Positions 25,305-34,297 of a DNA stretch of 45,564 nucleotides are shown piece after piece (the stretch's first letter is position 1; every line of letters starts with the position of its first letter). The stretch lies in assembly GCA_016934535.1 (NCBI GenBank), contig JAFGSQ010000008.1, positions 1-45,564 on the forward strand, in the 5' to 3' direction. The notes under the pieces were generated by a model. It saw only the letters and a list, made by a program, of their open reading frames with translations, did not search any database and was not told the DNA's origin. A program made the translations under genes and the position numbers. The stretch comes from a candidate division WOR-3 bacterium. GTDB taxonomy: Bacteria; SDB-A.

Positions 25305-26987
25305 TCAGCCGATCATAACTTTTTCTTCGGCATAAGCATAACCGGTTTTTTTATTGTGTGCTATCAGTGAATATCCGATTGTGAGAGGTCCGAGTCTCCC
25401 GAAAAACATGAGTATTATTACAAGAATTTTTCCCACCGGGGAAAGCTGGGGAGTTATGCCTTTTGAAAGACCGACCGTTCCGACGGCGCTGACAGCTTCA
25501 AATAAAATCTCCGACAATGAAAAATTTTCGTACGTCAGCAAAAGCAGAACAATCACGAAAAGCGTTATCATATAAAACAGAAGGACGGTCACTGCTTTTG
25601 AAATCGTCTCTTCAGGAATCGTTCTTTTGTATATTTCGACGTTTCTGTTTTTTGTGAAACCGTTGGTCATGCACGCCCACAATACTGCGAATGTTGTCGT
25701 TTTTAAACCGCCGCCGGTAGAGCCGGGTGATGCTCCTATGAACATCAGAATTATCATCAGAAATATCGTGGCTGGGGCTAAAGAGGCTATGTCGCAGGTG
25801 TTAAAACCTGCGGTTCTCGTGCTGACCGATTGAAAAAAAGCGGTCAGGAGTTTTGTCCTGACGTCCGGGGTTTGGGAATTAGAAAGTTCGAAAAATAATA
25901 TTGCGGCGGTTCCCGTAAATATTAAAACAGCGGAAACCGCGATGACGATTTTCGACTGGACTTTTAAACGCGGTTTTTTTCTCTTCCTTCCAAACTGATG
26001 CTTTATTTTCTCCACCGAATCTTTTATAGTCGCAAAACCCAGCCCGCCGAATATTATCAATCCGGAAATTATCAGAACTGTCGCCGTGTCTGAAGCAAAA
26101 TTCATGAGGCTGTTGCTGAAGGTTGAAAATCCGGCGTTGCAGAACGCTGAAACGGAATGAAAAACGCTGTGGTAAATTGCTTCTGCAGGAGAATCGAATC
26201 TGCCGAACCAGAATAAGAAAAGAGCCGCAGCGCCTGCCGCCTCGAAAAACAGCGTCATTTTAAAAATAAACTTTATGAGCTGTGCGACTCCCGAGAGTTC
26301 GTTCTGATCCAGTACATCCTGCATGGCCGCCTTCTGACTCAAGTTCATCTTTTTGCCGGTCATTATCGCCAGCAAAACCGAAAACGACATAATGCCAAGT
26401 CCTCCGAGCTGGATCAAACATAAGATTATGACTTGTCCCCACCTGCTGAAATACACTGCCGTATCCTTGACGATGAGTCCTGTCACGCAGACGGCCGAAG
26501 TCGAAGTGAAAAAGGCATCTACGAGTGAAGTTTGGCTTCCCCCAGAAGTAGCTATGGGCAAAGTGAGAAGAACCGCACCGGAGCAGATGAGAAAGATAAA
26601 TGAAATTGTCATCACCTGCGCGGATCTCAATCCGATGCTTTCGACGAAGCCTTTGGCTTTTTTAAATCTCGACAGCACCGACACGACTATCGCGGCTTGC
26701 CAGAAAAAAACGCTCAGCGAAATATTTTCTTTGGGGAAAAAAAAATACACCAGCGGTATAAAGACTATTGAATCGTACCAGTGTGTTAAAAGATGTCTTA
26801 ACTTTTTCCTCGCCGCCATTAAAGACAGAATAATATCTGCGATAAAAACGAGAACGACAACTAGATTTATCCATCTCAGAAAAGGATATGCTTTTGCGGC
26901 AACGGCGGTTTGCGATCTCTCGAACAATAACAGAGCCAGCGCGAGAAGTGCAACGAAACCCGATATTCTATCAATTGCCTTTTTCAT
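25305..26987 (-). CDS. trkH: TrkH/KtrB-type K+ transporter membrane subunit
   Basis: A 560-residue inner-membrane K+ translocating subunit. Four pore-loop repeats are visible through their filters: AVCVTGLIV, AFCNAGFSTF, TRTAGFNTC and AVGTVGLSKG, plus GASPGSTGGGLKTTTF. It is about 100 residues longer than ordinary KtrB because of extra N-terminal membrane helices (about 8-110). It is first in a five-gene operon: trkH, trkA, PAS protein, nitroreductase, lipoprotein. TTGCTT-N17-TAATAT lies upstream with the -10 just 9 nt from the ATG and no ribosome site. Confidence 0.95.
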   Translation of the reverse strand: MKKAIDRISGFVALLALALLLFERSQTAVAAKAYPFLRWINLVVVLVFIADIILSLMAARKKLRHLLTHWYDSIVFIPLVYFFFPKENISLSVFFWQAAIVVSVLSRFKKAKGFVESIGLRSAQVMTISFIFLICSGAVLLTLPIATSGGSQTSLVDAFFTSTSAVCVTGLIVKDTAVYFSRWGQVIILCLIQLGGLGIMSFSVLLAIMTGKKMNLSQKAAMQDVLDQNELSGVAQLIKFIFKMTLFFEAAGAAALFLFWFGRFDSPAEAIYHSVFHSVSAFCNAGFSTFSNSLMNFASDTATVLIISGLIIFGGLGFATIKDSVEKIKHQFGRKRKKPRLKVQSKIVIAVSAVLIFTGTAAILFFELSNSQTPDVRTKLLTAFFQSVSTRTAGFNTCDIASLAPATIFLMIILMFIGASPGSTGGGLKTTTFAVLWACMTNGFTKNRNVEIYKRTIPEETISKAVTVLLFYMITLFVIVLLLLTYENFSLSEILFEAVSAVGTVGLSKGITPQLSPVGKILVIILMFFGRLGPLTIGYSLIAHNKKTGYAYAEEKVMIG

Positions 26988-26996
26988 TTTTAGTGA

Positions 26997-27025
26997 ATAT
27001 TATGAAATTTCCGTACTTTAAGCAA
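26997..27025 (-). promoter_or_regulatory. Predicted trkH promoter
   Basis: On the minus strand TTGCTT (27025-27020), a 17-nt spacer, then TAATAT (27002-26997). The ATG at 26987 follows after 9 nt without a Shine-Dalgarno sequence, so the leader would be a few bases at most. Confidence 0.5.
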
Positions 27026-27057
27026 CAACAAAAGTTCGTTGACGATTGAACCGGCGA

Positions 27058-27086
27058 TTGCTTTTGAGATTATTAAGATATATAAT
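27058..27086 (+). promoter_or_regulatory. Predicted promoter of the outer-membrane protein gene at 27119
   Basis: TTGCTT (27058-27063), a 17-nt spacer, then a perfect TATAAT (27081-27086). It is divergent from the trkH promoter. Confidence 0.55.
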
Positions 27087-27099
27087 AACATAGATCTTT

Positions 27100-27116
27100 A
27101 AGCCTAGAGGAGGCTT
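27100..27116 (+). promoter_or_regulatory. Hairpin enclosing the ribosome-binding site
   Basis: AAGCCT and AGGCTT form a 6-bp stem around AGAGG, so the Shine-Dalgarno sequence AGAGGAGG (27106-27113) is partly base-paired just before the ATG at 27119. This could limit translation; the stem is short. Confidence 0.4.
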
Positions 27117-27118
27117 CC

Positions 27119-27730
27119 ATGAAAAAGCTTTGTTTCGCTTTTCTGGTTGTTGTATTGACGACCTCGCCGCTGGTTTCCTCTAACAGAAAAGGTTTCATCG
27201 CCGGTTTTACTCTTGGACCTGCTCTTTCATTCGTTCACGCTGAAGACAGTCGGGGTATGGAATACGACAAAACGCATTTCGGGATGGGATTTGATTTAAG
27301 AATAGGATGGGCGTTCACGAACCAGTTCAGTGTCCAATACGACCACAAAAGCGCGATATTTTTCAGTGACGTACTTGACAGGGAGCTGTCGGATGAACAA
27401 AAAATATTCGCTACAATCTTTTTTCCTTTCTACCCAATGACTTTCAGCCAGAACAACGCCGGCTTGGGTATGACTTATTATTTCAACCCTAAAGTTCCTT
27501 CACCTTACATAGACGGAAACGTCGGCTTTTCAATTTACCCTGTCGGCGACTGGTTCGACGACCTGACGGGCGGTTTTGGATTTTCCCTCGGAGGCGGCTA
27601 CGAATTTTCCGAACACTGGCATTTTCACGGAGCCCTGATGTTCGGTTTTTCCTCAGGCGATGAAACTCATTCCGACAGAACTTCAAACGCCGTTTCAACA
27701 ATTTTGACTGTTGGTTATCTTTTCTACTGA
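27119..27730 (+). CDS. Outer-membrane beta-barrel protein (203 aa)
   Basis: A cleavable signal peptide (about residues 1-20, ending near LVSSN) is followed by alternating amphipathic strands with frequent aromatic residues: FIAGFTLGPALSFVH, FGMGFDLRIGWAF, GFSLGGGYEFSEHWHFHG, and a C-terminal strand ending in Tyr (ILTVGYLFY). This is the pattern of small 8-stranded barrels of the OmpW/OmpA-like class. No enzymatic motif. It has a strong promoter and ribosome site of its own. Function unknown. Confidence 0.82.
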   Translation: MKKLCFAFLVVVLTTSPLVSSNRKGFIAGFTLGPALSFVHAEDSRGMEYDKTHFGMGFDLRIGWAFTNQFSVQYDHKSAIFFSDVLDRELSDEQKIFATIFFPFYPMTFSQNNAGLGMTYYFNPKVPSPYIDGNVGFSIYPVGDWFDDLTGGFGFSLGGGYEFSEHWHFHGALMFGFSSGDETHSDRTSNAVSTILTVGYLFY

Positions 27731-27742
27731 CAGAATCAAGAA

Positions 27743-29983
27743 TTAGATTACGAAAGAATAACCTATTTTAGCGAAAAAGGTCCTGTCCCTTTGTGCTATC
27801 GGCGTGATTTCGTCGCCGTCGTAATTGTCCGAATATCCCAAGTAAAGCACCGTCTGCGGATTTACCTTGTATGAGAAAAGAAGCTGTGTGAATATTGCTT
27901 TTATTTCATTGCTTACCGGATAAGGGTAAAGATTCTGTGAGAATTCGTAGTTTCGATACTGCAGAATACCCCTTATAAAACATCTGTGAGTGAAATGATA
28001 TTTGCCTGTCAAGTTTGTTACATTGGCTGTGTAAAGTCTTCCCCTGTCGATATTCATATATTCATATTCGTGAGACATCTCTATATAAAGATTCCTTCCG
28101 AGATTAATTTCGGCGTAGGGTTCCAAGTGAAGGCATTTTCCCTGTTCTACGTTCGTGTAGTCTATGTCGTCTCCGTATGAGGAAAATAACGACAAAAAGA
28201 TCATCGCGGAAGGTCTGATCTGAAAATAAAGATTGACGCGATTGTTGTCGAACACTTCACCCAAAAATCCTTTTTCTCCTATGAACGCGTGAATTTCCGC
28301 GTAAATCATCCGCGCTCCTGAATAATCAAAACTGAAACCATGTTCTTTATATACAAGTGTGTCGCCGAAATTTTCTTCGTACGTGTATGAATAACCGGCA
28401 GACAATTCCCTGTACCATTTTCCGGGTGAGCCGATCCAGGAGTAGTCGGCACCCATACTGGTGTTTTTATAATTGTCCTGGTAGACGTGACCCATGTCCC
28501 CTCTGAAAAACGGGTCCATGAGATAAAAGTTCCAGTACCAGCTCAGCTTTCTTGTGTTGTGATAATATCCGCCGAGGGCCGACCATCCGTCAAATACAGT
28601 GTCCGGTTGATTATATCTGCCGGATATTTCTTCGGGATATTTCGTCCTCGAAAGTGCTCCCGCAAAATTTATTCTGTCGTTTCTGGCGAAATTGAAACTT
28701 CCGCTGACACCGCCGGTCCTGTTGTAATAATCCTCACCTTCCCTGTCGGTCAATATCAGTCCCACGTTTGCCGAAATTCCAAAATCCCTGAAGTACCTGA
28801 TAGCTCCCCCGATATTTTCCTTCTCGAGACTGGCAGTTCTCGAATAAAAACTGTTGGGTATGGTGAAATTTGATATGCTGTCTCTGACCACGACAAACCC
28901 TATCGAATTTGCTCCCTCCTTACCCGTAATTTTCACTCCCCATTCCGGATCGGCAAAAGTTCTGAATCTGAATACAGGAATGCTGAATCCGAACAATTCG
29001 GACCCTTCTAGAAAAAAAGGTCTCTTTTCCGGATAGTATATTGAATACTGCTCATTTACGTCCAACTCTGCCGCGTCGGCTTCAATTTGAGAAAAATCCG
29101 GGTTCACGGTCGCAGATAACTTCATGTTAGAAGTAAATCCCCAGTACATGGTCAAGCCGGGATCGTATTTTTCGGAAGTGTTCCTGAAACCGCCGTTTTC
29201 CCTCTCCTGTGAAAGAATGGTCACAAAAGTCGGATCTATTTCAATATTCCTGCCCGGTTTAACTCCGACAAAACCTATAATTTTATTAGCTTGGCTCATG
29301 TAGCTGTTTATGTTCGGATCCCTTGGAAAAAGACCTATTTGATGCCTGACATTTCTCGGGTAACTTCTAACCACATCGAGTCCCCAGATTCTCGCCCCCT
29401 CAGAACGATGAAAATTGAGCGCTCTGAATGGAATGCACATTTCGACGGCATATCCGCTGTCATTTATTCTCCCTGCCGAATTCCACACCGCGTCCCAGCT
29501 CTGCAAAGTTCCGCTGTATGAACTTTCAATCTGATCAATCTGCACTCCCAAAGGATTTGATATGAAATCGTAAGTCCTTCGTTCATCGTTGAAAGTGTCC
29601 AATATTAGACCGATCCAGTCGTCATTCCATGCGTTATCTCTGTCTGAGATCCTGGCCCTTATTTCTGAAGGATTCGGGTCGTTCGCCATAAAAGCTGCGT
29701 AGAGATTGTTTTCATCGTATGCAAGGTAGACCTTCGTCGAAACAGGAGGAGGAACATTTTCCCCCGGGCTGACTTCATAGTCCAGAGTGAGAACAAGAGC
29801 CTGGTCCCACTCATTTTGCTCAATTATTCCGTCAATTCTTATATTTCTTTCAATTTTAGGTATCAAGTGATAGTTGTCCAGAGAATCCGCCAGATAAAGA
29901 AGATTGCTGCCTATCTCATTATCATAGGCAGATAATCCAATCGAGAAAAACAGGGAAACTGAAAGAAAAAAAAAGCACTTCAT
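27743..29983 (-). CDS. DUF5916 protein with N-terminal CBM9-like domain
   Basis: A 746-residue exported protein. After a signal peptide (KCFFFLSVSLFFSIGLSA), residues about 40-225 resemble the CBM9/DOMON-like sandwich that begins these proteins: IRIDGIIEQNEWDQALVL, VYLAYDENNLYAAF and SDRDNAWNDDWIGLILDTF. The remainder is the DUF5916 region, a series of aromatic-rich beta strands that looks like an outer-membrane barrel ending in KIGYSFVI. Function of the family is unknown. The ATG at 29983 is preferred; a GTG two codons upstream is possible. It converges with the barrel gene at 27119, 12 nt apart. Confidence 0.85.
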   Translation of the reverse strand: MKCFFFLSVSLFFSIGLSAYDNEIGSNLLYLADSLDNYHLIPKIERNIRIDGIIEQNEWDQALVLTLDYEVSPGENVPPPVSTKVYLAYDENNLYAAFMANDPNPSEIRARISDRDNAWNDDWIGLILDTFNDERRTYDFISNPLGVQIDQIESSYSGTLQSWDAVWNSAGRINDSGYAVEMCIPFRALNFHRSEGARIWGLDVVRSYPRNVRHQIGLFPRDPNINSYMSQANKIIGFVGVKPGRNIEIDPTFVTILSQERENGGFRNTSEKYDPGLTMYWGFTSNMKLSATVNPDFSQIEADAAELDVNEQYSIYYPEKRPFFLEGSELFGFSIPVFRFRTFADPEWGVKITGKEGANSIGFVVVRDSISNFTIPNSFYSRTASLEKENIGGAIRYFRDFGISANVGLILTDREGEDYYNRTGGVSGSFNFARNDRINFAGALSRTKYPEEISGRYNQPDTVFDGWSALGGYYHNTRKLSWYWNFYLMDPFFRGDMGHVYQDNYKNTSMGADYSWIGSPGKWYRELSAGYSYTYEENFGDTLVYKEHGFSFDYSGARMIYAEIHAFIGEKGFLGEVFDNNRVNLYFQIRPSAMIFLSLFSSYGDDIDYTNVEQGKCLHLEPYAEINLGRNLYIEMSHEYEYMNIDRGRLYTANVTNLTGKYHFTHRCFIRGILQYRNYEFSQNLYPYPVSNEIKAIFTQLLFSYKVNPQTVLYLGYSDNYDGDEITPIAQRDRTFFAKIGYSFVI

Positions 29984-30067
29984 AACCACCCCGCCCGTAA
30001 AAAGTTTATGTTTTCAGTTACGTATAATATCAAATATTTCATTTATGTCAAGTTATAATTCATAAAA

Positions 30068-30095
30068 TTGACTATTGACAAAAATATGATAATAT
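30068..30095 (+). promoter_or_regulatory. Predicted promoter of the S41 peptidase gene
   Basis: TTGACT (30068-30073), a 16-nt spacer and TAATAT (30090-30095). A leader of about 30 nt with an AAAGGAG ribosome site leads to the ATG at 30134. Confidence 0.5.
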
Positions 30096-30133
30096 GTTAC
30101 CGTTTACGTATATGGATACAAAAAGGAGTACAC

Positions 30134-31462
30134 ATGAGTTTCAGCAAGACATTGATTGTTCTTTTTGCCGTTATTGTTCTTTGTAAAAACATCGCGGCTC
30201 AAAACTTCGGTACAAATGACCGTCCGATAAATAAAGACGACAAAGCAGAAATTATTGACAGCGTCTGCGGCCTATTGATCTCAACTTACGTATATCCCGA
30301 AGTAGCGCAGAAAATGGACAGTGTCGCAAGGTATAATTTATTAACCGGATCATACGATCACTTAACCGGTTTGGTCGATTTCACTGAAGTTTTAAACGAA
30401 GACCTATTTTTGGTCTGCCGTGACAAACATTTCAGAATATTGCCATTTATAGATGAAAGAATGAAACAAGAAAACGGTGACGAAGAAGACAAAAAGAGAG
30501 CTCTTGAACAGATGAGACGGAATAATTTCGGTTTCAAAAAAATCGAGATTCTGCCCGGCAACATAGGATACCTGAAATTCGACGAATTTGTCGACGCCAG
30601 ATATGCCGGCAACACTGCTGTCGCCGCAATGAATTTCCTGTCCAACTGCGACGCTTTGATAATCGACCTCAGGGACAACGGAGGCGGTGAAGCGAGTATG
30701 ATTCAGCTGCTGACAAGTTACTTTTTTGACGAACAACAGCACATAAATGATTTTTATTACAGGATTGACAATGTGTACGAACAATCCTGGACTTATTCAT
30801 TCGTTCCGGGAAATAAAATTCCTGAAACGCCTGTTTACATACTGACAAGCAGTTACACATTTTCCGCAGCAGAAGAATTCACGTACAATCTGCAAAAACT
30901 CGAAAGGGCATCAATTGTAGGGGACACAACGGGAGGCGGGGCTCATCCTATAATTATGCAAATCTGGGATAATCTGGGAATTACAATTGTATGCCCTTTC
31001 GCCAGAGCCTGCAACCCGGTTTCGAACGATAATTGGGAAGGCGTAGGGATAATCCCCGACTTTCCTATAGAGTCCCAAATGGCTCTTGAAAAGTCTCAAC
31101 TTCTGGCTCTTAACGAGATTCTCGAAAAAAACGAAGATCCGGCGAAAGAAACTGAAATTATATGGCACATAGAATATATTGAAGGCATAATAGACCCGAT
31201 GTTTTTAGCCGAAACCGAGCTTGAAAAATACGCAGGATTGTACGAAACGAGAGAGATTTTTATTGAAAACGGAGAGCTTAATTATCTGAGACAGGGAAGA
31301 GACCCTTATCCGATGATTTATATCGGCGACGACACCTTTTTGATAAAAGATCTGATTTCTCTGAGATTGAAATTCGAAAAGGATGAAACAAATCACTTCT
31401 GCAGACTCATCGCAATCTATCAAAGCGGACGGCGAGAAATCAATCCGAGGTCGACGAGATGA
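30134..31462 (+). CDS. Secreted S41-family peptidase (IRBP/Tricorn-like)
   Basis: A 442-residue exported protease. I start at 30134 because AAAGGAG precedes it and a signal peptide follows (SFSKTLIVLFAVIVLCKNIAA); an upstream in-frame ATG at 30068 would sit in the promoter. The N-terminal helical domain (about 35-130) is of the IRBP type and no PDZ domain is visible. The S41 core shows ALIIDLRDNGGGEASM and the nucleophile Ser244 in SYTFSAAEEF, then GDTTGGGAHP. The last 90 residues are an extra C-terminal domain (KYAGLYETREIFI) seen in related secreted hydrolases. Substrate unknown. Confidence 0.92.
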   Translation: MSFSKTLIVLFAVIVLCKNIAAQNFGTNDRPINKDDKAEIIDSVCGLLISTYVYPEVAQKMDSVARYNLLTGSYDHLTGLVDFTEVLNEDLFLVCRDKHFRILPFIDERMKQENGDEEDKKRALEQMRRNNFGFKKIEILPGNIGYLKFDEFVDARYAGNTAVAAMNFLSNCDALIIDLRDNGGGEASMIQLLTSYFFDEQQHINDFYYRIDNVYEQSWTYSFVPGNKIPETPVYILTSSYTFSAAEEFTYNLQKLERASIVGDTTGGGAHPIIMQIWDNLGITIVCPFARACNPVSNDNWEGVGIIPDFPIESQMALEKSQLLALNEILEKNEDPAKETEIIWHIEYIEGIIDPMFLAETELEKYAGLYETREIFIENGELNYLRQGRDPYPMIYIGDDTFLIKDLISLRLKFEKDETNHFCRLIAIYQSGRREINPRSTR

Positions 31463-31526
31463 ACAGAAAGATCGAACTTAATTGCCTGACAATGAAAAAT
31501 GATAGATAATCAGAACAGGTAAACGG

Positions 31527-32492
31527 ATGGACATATTCGACACATTAGGACCGGTTGCTATTGCAAGCAGGACGAAGAGGTTTCTCGACACACTCGTAAA
31601 AGACGGTGAAACTGTATATAAAAATCAGAACATTCCGTTCAAAACCAAATGGTTCCCTGTATTTTTTGCTCTTTACAAAAGCCAGGAGCCGCTTTCCATA
31701 ACAGATTTGTCGAACATCCTTCACATGACTCACCCGAACGTAATAAAAATTGTCAGCTCAATGTCGAGAAAAGACATCGTCGTCTCCTTGAAAGACGAAT
31801 ACGACGCCAGAAAACATTTGATAAAACTTTCCGAAAAAGGCACCCAGTTGATCCCCTTGCTTGAACCTGTATGGAAAGCATTCGAAAGAGCTGTTTACGG
31901 TCTTTTCAACGAAGTTGATTGTAATTTCATAGAAGTTCTTTCAAAAATGGAGAAATCGCTGTACCGAAAAGGGATGGCGGAAAGGGTTATTTCAAACATA
32001 AAAGAATCTCAGTATGAGGCCATAGCAATAATTGAATACACGCCTCAGTTAAAAAAATATTTCAAAAATCTCAATTATGAATGGCTAGAAAAATTTTTTT
32101 CAGTCGAAAATTATGACGAAGAAGTATTAAACAATCCTGAAAAATATATTTTTTCAAAAAACGGATTCATACTTTTTGCACTCATAAACGGAGAGATAGT
32201 CGGTACTTGTGCGGTTTCGGAGATGGATCCCGGTGAATATGAACTGTCAAAACTGGCAGTTACAGAAAGCAAGCAGAACAGAGGAGCCGGGAAAAAACTC
32301 GTTACGGAAGCCATCAAGCGAGCCAAAGATAAAAACGGCAGAAAGATTTTCCTTTTGACGGATGAAAAACTTACAAAAGCATTCAATCTCTACAGAAGCA
32401 TGGGTTTCAAAACCGAAACAGTAAACAAATTCCCCGAAAAATTTCTTTCAAGATCAAAAACTTCCATTACCATGAGCTTGAGAATCGAATAG
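31527..32492 (+). CDS. MarR-type regulator fused to a GNAT acetyltransferase
   Basis: A 321-residue two-domain protein. Residues about 20-145 form a MarR winged helix (EPLSITDLSNILHMTHPNVI for the recognition helix; DEYDARKHLIKLSEKG for the wing). Residues about 160-320 form a GNAT domain with the acetyl-CoA loop ESKQNRGAGKKLVTEAI and FNLYRSMGF. Such fusions are widespread but poorly studied; ligand and acceptor are unknown. It lies 64 nt after the S41 peptidase gene and may be cotranscribed. Confidence 0.92.
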   Translation: MDIFDTLGPVAIASRTKRFLDTLVKDGETVYKNQNIPFKTKWFPVFFALYKSQEPLSITDLSNILHMTHPNVIKIVSSMSRKDIVVSLKDEYDARKHLIKLSEKGTQLIPLLEPVWKAFERAVYGLFNEVDCNFIEVLSKMEKSLYRKGMAERVISNIKESQYEAIAIIEYTPQLKKYFKNLNYEWLEKFFSVENYDEEVLNNPEKYIFSKNGFILFALINGEIVGTCAVSEMDPGEYELSKLAVTESKQNRGAGKKLVTEAIKRAKDKNGRKIFLLTDEKLTKAFNLYRSMGFKTETVNKFPEKFLSRSKTSITMSLRIE

Positions 32493-32505
32493 TATTATTT
32501 CAGCT

Positions 32506-32533
32506 TTGTATTTTTTCACAAGAATGATAAAAT
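32506..32533 (+). promoter_or_regulatory. Predicted promoter of the barrel gene at 32558
   Basis: TTGTAT (32506-32511), a 16-nt spacer and TAAAAT (32528-32533). The ATG at 32558 has no ribosome site. Confidence 0.4.
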
Positions 32534-32557
32534 ACCTTTTACCCTTTTATCACTAAA

Positions 32558-33211
32558 ATGAAAAAAGTTTTAATAATATTGTCTTTATTTTATTTGTCCG
32601 TTGGCTTCCTTAACGCTGAAGCCCTCGTTGGCATAAAGACCGGCCTCAACGTTTCGAGTTTTTACGGAGGACAGATGAACGATGACGGCACGAGAAGAGG
32701 CTTCTACGTCGGTTCGTTTGTCAACTTGCCGGTGACAAATTTTCTGTCTGTTCAGCCTGAATTTTATTTTACGTCAAAGGGCAAAGAAAACACCTACATG
32801 ATAGGATTCACAAAATACAAAAAATCAATCTGCATTTACTACCTCGAATGCCCCGTTCTATTTAAATTAAAAGTTCTCGACAGAGGGACTCTCAGATACA
32901 ATTTATTAGCGGGTCCATACTACTCTTTCTTCGCGGGCGGAATCAGCAATTTTCCGGTCGGATCGGACCCAGTCACGGAAGACATAGAATATCTTTTAAA
33001 CGGCAAAGTCAGGGAATCCGATTTCGGTTTCACAATAGGAGCTCAATTGGACATAGTGGTTCTCGATTTCAAAAGTTGGATCGTCTCTATCGACATCAGG
33101 CACACTTTGGGACTAAATCCCGTCCACACCCGCGAAGATGAACTGCTTTTTCTCATAGACCAGAAAAACAAGACGACTTCCATGATGGTCGGTCTTGCCT
33201 ACGTCATCTGA
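32558..33211 (+). CDS. PorT-like outer-membrane beta-barrel protein (217 aa)
   Basis: A signal peptide (KKVLIILSLFYLSVGFLNAEA) precedes a barrel of the outer-membrane-protein beta-barrel family: VGIKTGLNVSSFYGG at the start, FYVGSFVNLPVTNFLSVQPE, YLECPVLFKLKV, NLLAGPYYSFFAGG, and a final strand MMVGLAYVI. This pattern is typical of small FCB-group barrels. Function unknown. Its stop codon overlaps the 3' end of the convergent TPR gene by 13 nt, with no terminator between. Confidence 0.85.
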   Translation: MKKVLIILSLFYLSVGFLNAEALVGIKTGLNVSSFYGGQMNDDGTRRGFYVGSFVNLPVTNFLSVQPEFYFTSKGKENTYMIGFTKYKKSICIYYLECPVLFKLKVLDRGTLRYNLLAGPYYSFFAGGISNFPVGSDPVTEDIEYLLNGKVRESDFGFTIGAQLDIVVLDFKSWIVSIDIRHTLGLNPVHTREDELLFLIDQKNKTTSMMVGLAYVI

Positions 33212-34290
33212 TTTTTTATCTTAATATATTTTTTGTAATTCTCAAGCGATCTGCCGAAGTCGTGTTTCTTTTCATAAACGAGGGAAAGAGTTCTGTAAAG
33301 ATTCATAATGAGAGGTTTTTCATCTATTTTTTCAGCAATGCTGAGTGATTCAGTCAGAAATCTGACTGCAGAGTCGTAATCATTCTCCTGTATTTTTATT
33401 GCGCCGTATTCATGTTTGATGTTCGCTATCGCCTGCAGGTCTCCCAATTCCTCATTTATTGCCAGCGACAATTCAAAACACTCAAGAGCTTTGCCTTTTT
33501 CACCTATTTCGATGAATGTGTTTGCGAGATTAAACAGGATATTTGCTTCGAATTCCCTGTGTCTGATCTCTTTTGCCAATGCGAGCGAATTTTTGAAATA
33601 CGTCATGGCTTCCTTGCTTTTATTAAGCTTTTTGTAAATTATTCCTATATTGCAAAGCTGACCTGCAATCCCTGAAAGGTTATTGTTTTTTTTGTATAAT
33701 TTTAAAGCTTTCTCATGAAAATCAAGGCTCAAATAGACGTCTCCTTTTTTTTCGTACAGATCACCCATACTCGACAGTGTGTTCGCTATGCTGTTTTCAG
33801 AATAGTTTTCTATACTCTCTTTGATTTTTAAAGATTCTTCAAAAACGCCTAAAGCTTCAGAATAAGCGCCTCTGGCTGAAAAAACAAGACCCATGTTGTT
33901 GAGGCATTGAGCTTTTAATTCAAAACAGTTCAATTCTTCAGACAAATTTAACGATTCGTGAAGGATTGAAAGAGCCGCTTCATACTCGCACATGTAGTAT
34001 TTTACAAGTCCGAGGTCTTTTAACAGTTCTGCCTTGGTTTTTTTGTCTTCTCCGCTGATTCCAATCGCCTCAGAAAAAACATCTTCGGATCTTTTATATT
34101 CTCCCAATCTCGCGAGCGATCTGGCTATGATTTTTTTAGCCTTAAAAAACAGATCAATTTCACTTGTCTGCGCGATCAATGAAAGAGCTCTTGTCGCGCT
34201 TTCAAGGGCTTTTTTCGGGTCTTTATCTTTGGAAAGTGAAGCTTCATTCAGCAGATTTTCAGCTTCGCACGTCGGATTTGTTTTACCCAT
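33199..34290 (-). CDS. TPR-repeat protein, third gene of the cyclase operon
   Basis: A 363-residue protein made almost only of tetratricopeptide repeats (about nine, e.g. AQCLNNMGLVFSARGAYSEA, AGQLCNIGIIYKKLNKSKEA). No membrane helix or signal peptide, so cytoplasmic. I take the ATG at 34290, 7 nt after the preceding stop; a TTG at 34320 is the longer alternative. It is similar in style to the TPR half of the C1-like cyclase two genes upstream and is a candidate scaffold or regulator of the cyclase pair. Confidence 0.85.
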   Translation of the reverse strand: MGKTNPTCEAENLLNEASLSKDKDPKKALESATRALSLIAQTSEIDLFFKAKKIIARSLARLGEYKRSEDVFSEAIGISGEDKKTKAELLKDLGLVKYYMCEYEAALSILHESLNLSEELNCFELKAQCLNNMGLVFSARGAYSEALGVFEESLKIKESIENYSENSIANTLSSMGDLYEKKGDVYLSLDFHEKALKLYKKNNNLSGIAGQLCNIGIIYKKLNKSKEAMTYFKNSLALAKEIRHREFEANILFNLANTFIEIGEKGKALECFELSLAINEELGDLQAIANIKHEYGAIKIQENDYDSAVRFLTESLSIAEKIDEKPLIMNLYRTLSLVYEKKHDFGRSLENYKKYIKIKNQMT

Positions 34291-34297
34291 GTTTTTA

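Noticed and set aside
24629-25318. Plus-strand ORF of 229 codons opposite trkA
   Set aside because: It mirrors trkA exactly, is Ser/Thr/Leu-rich as antisense shadows are, and has no ribosome site or family features.
26353-27021. Plus-strand ORF of 222 codons opposite trkH
   Set aside because: Antisense shadow of a clear K+ transporter gene; no independent support.
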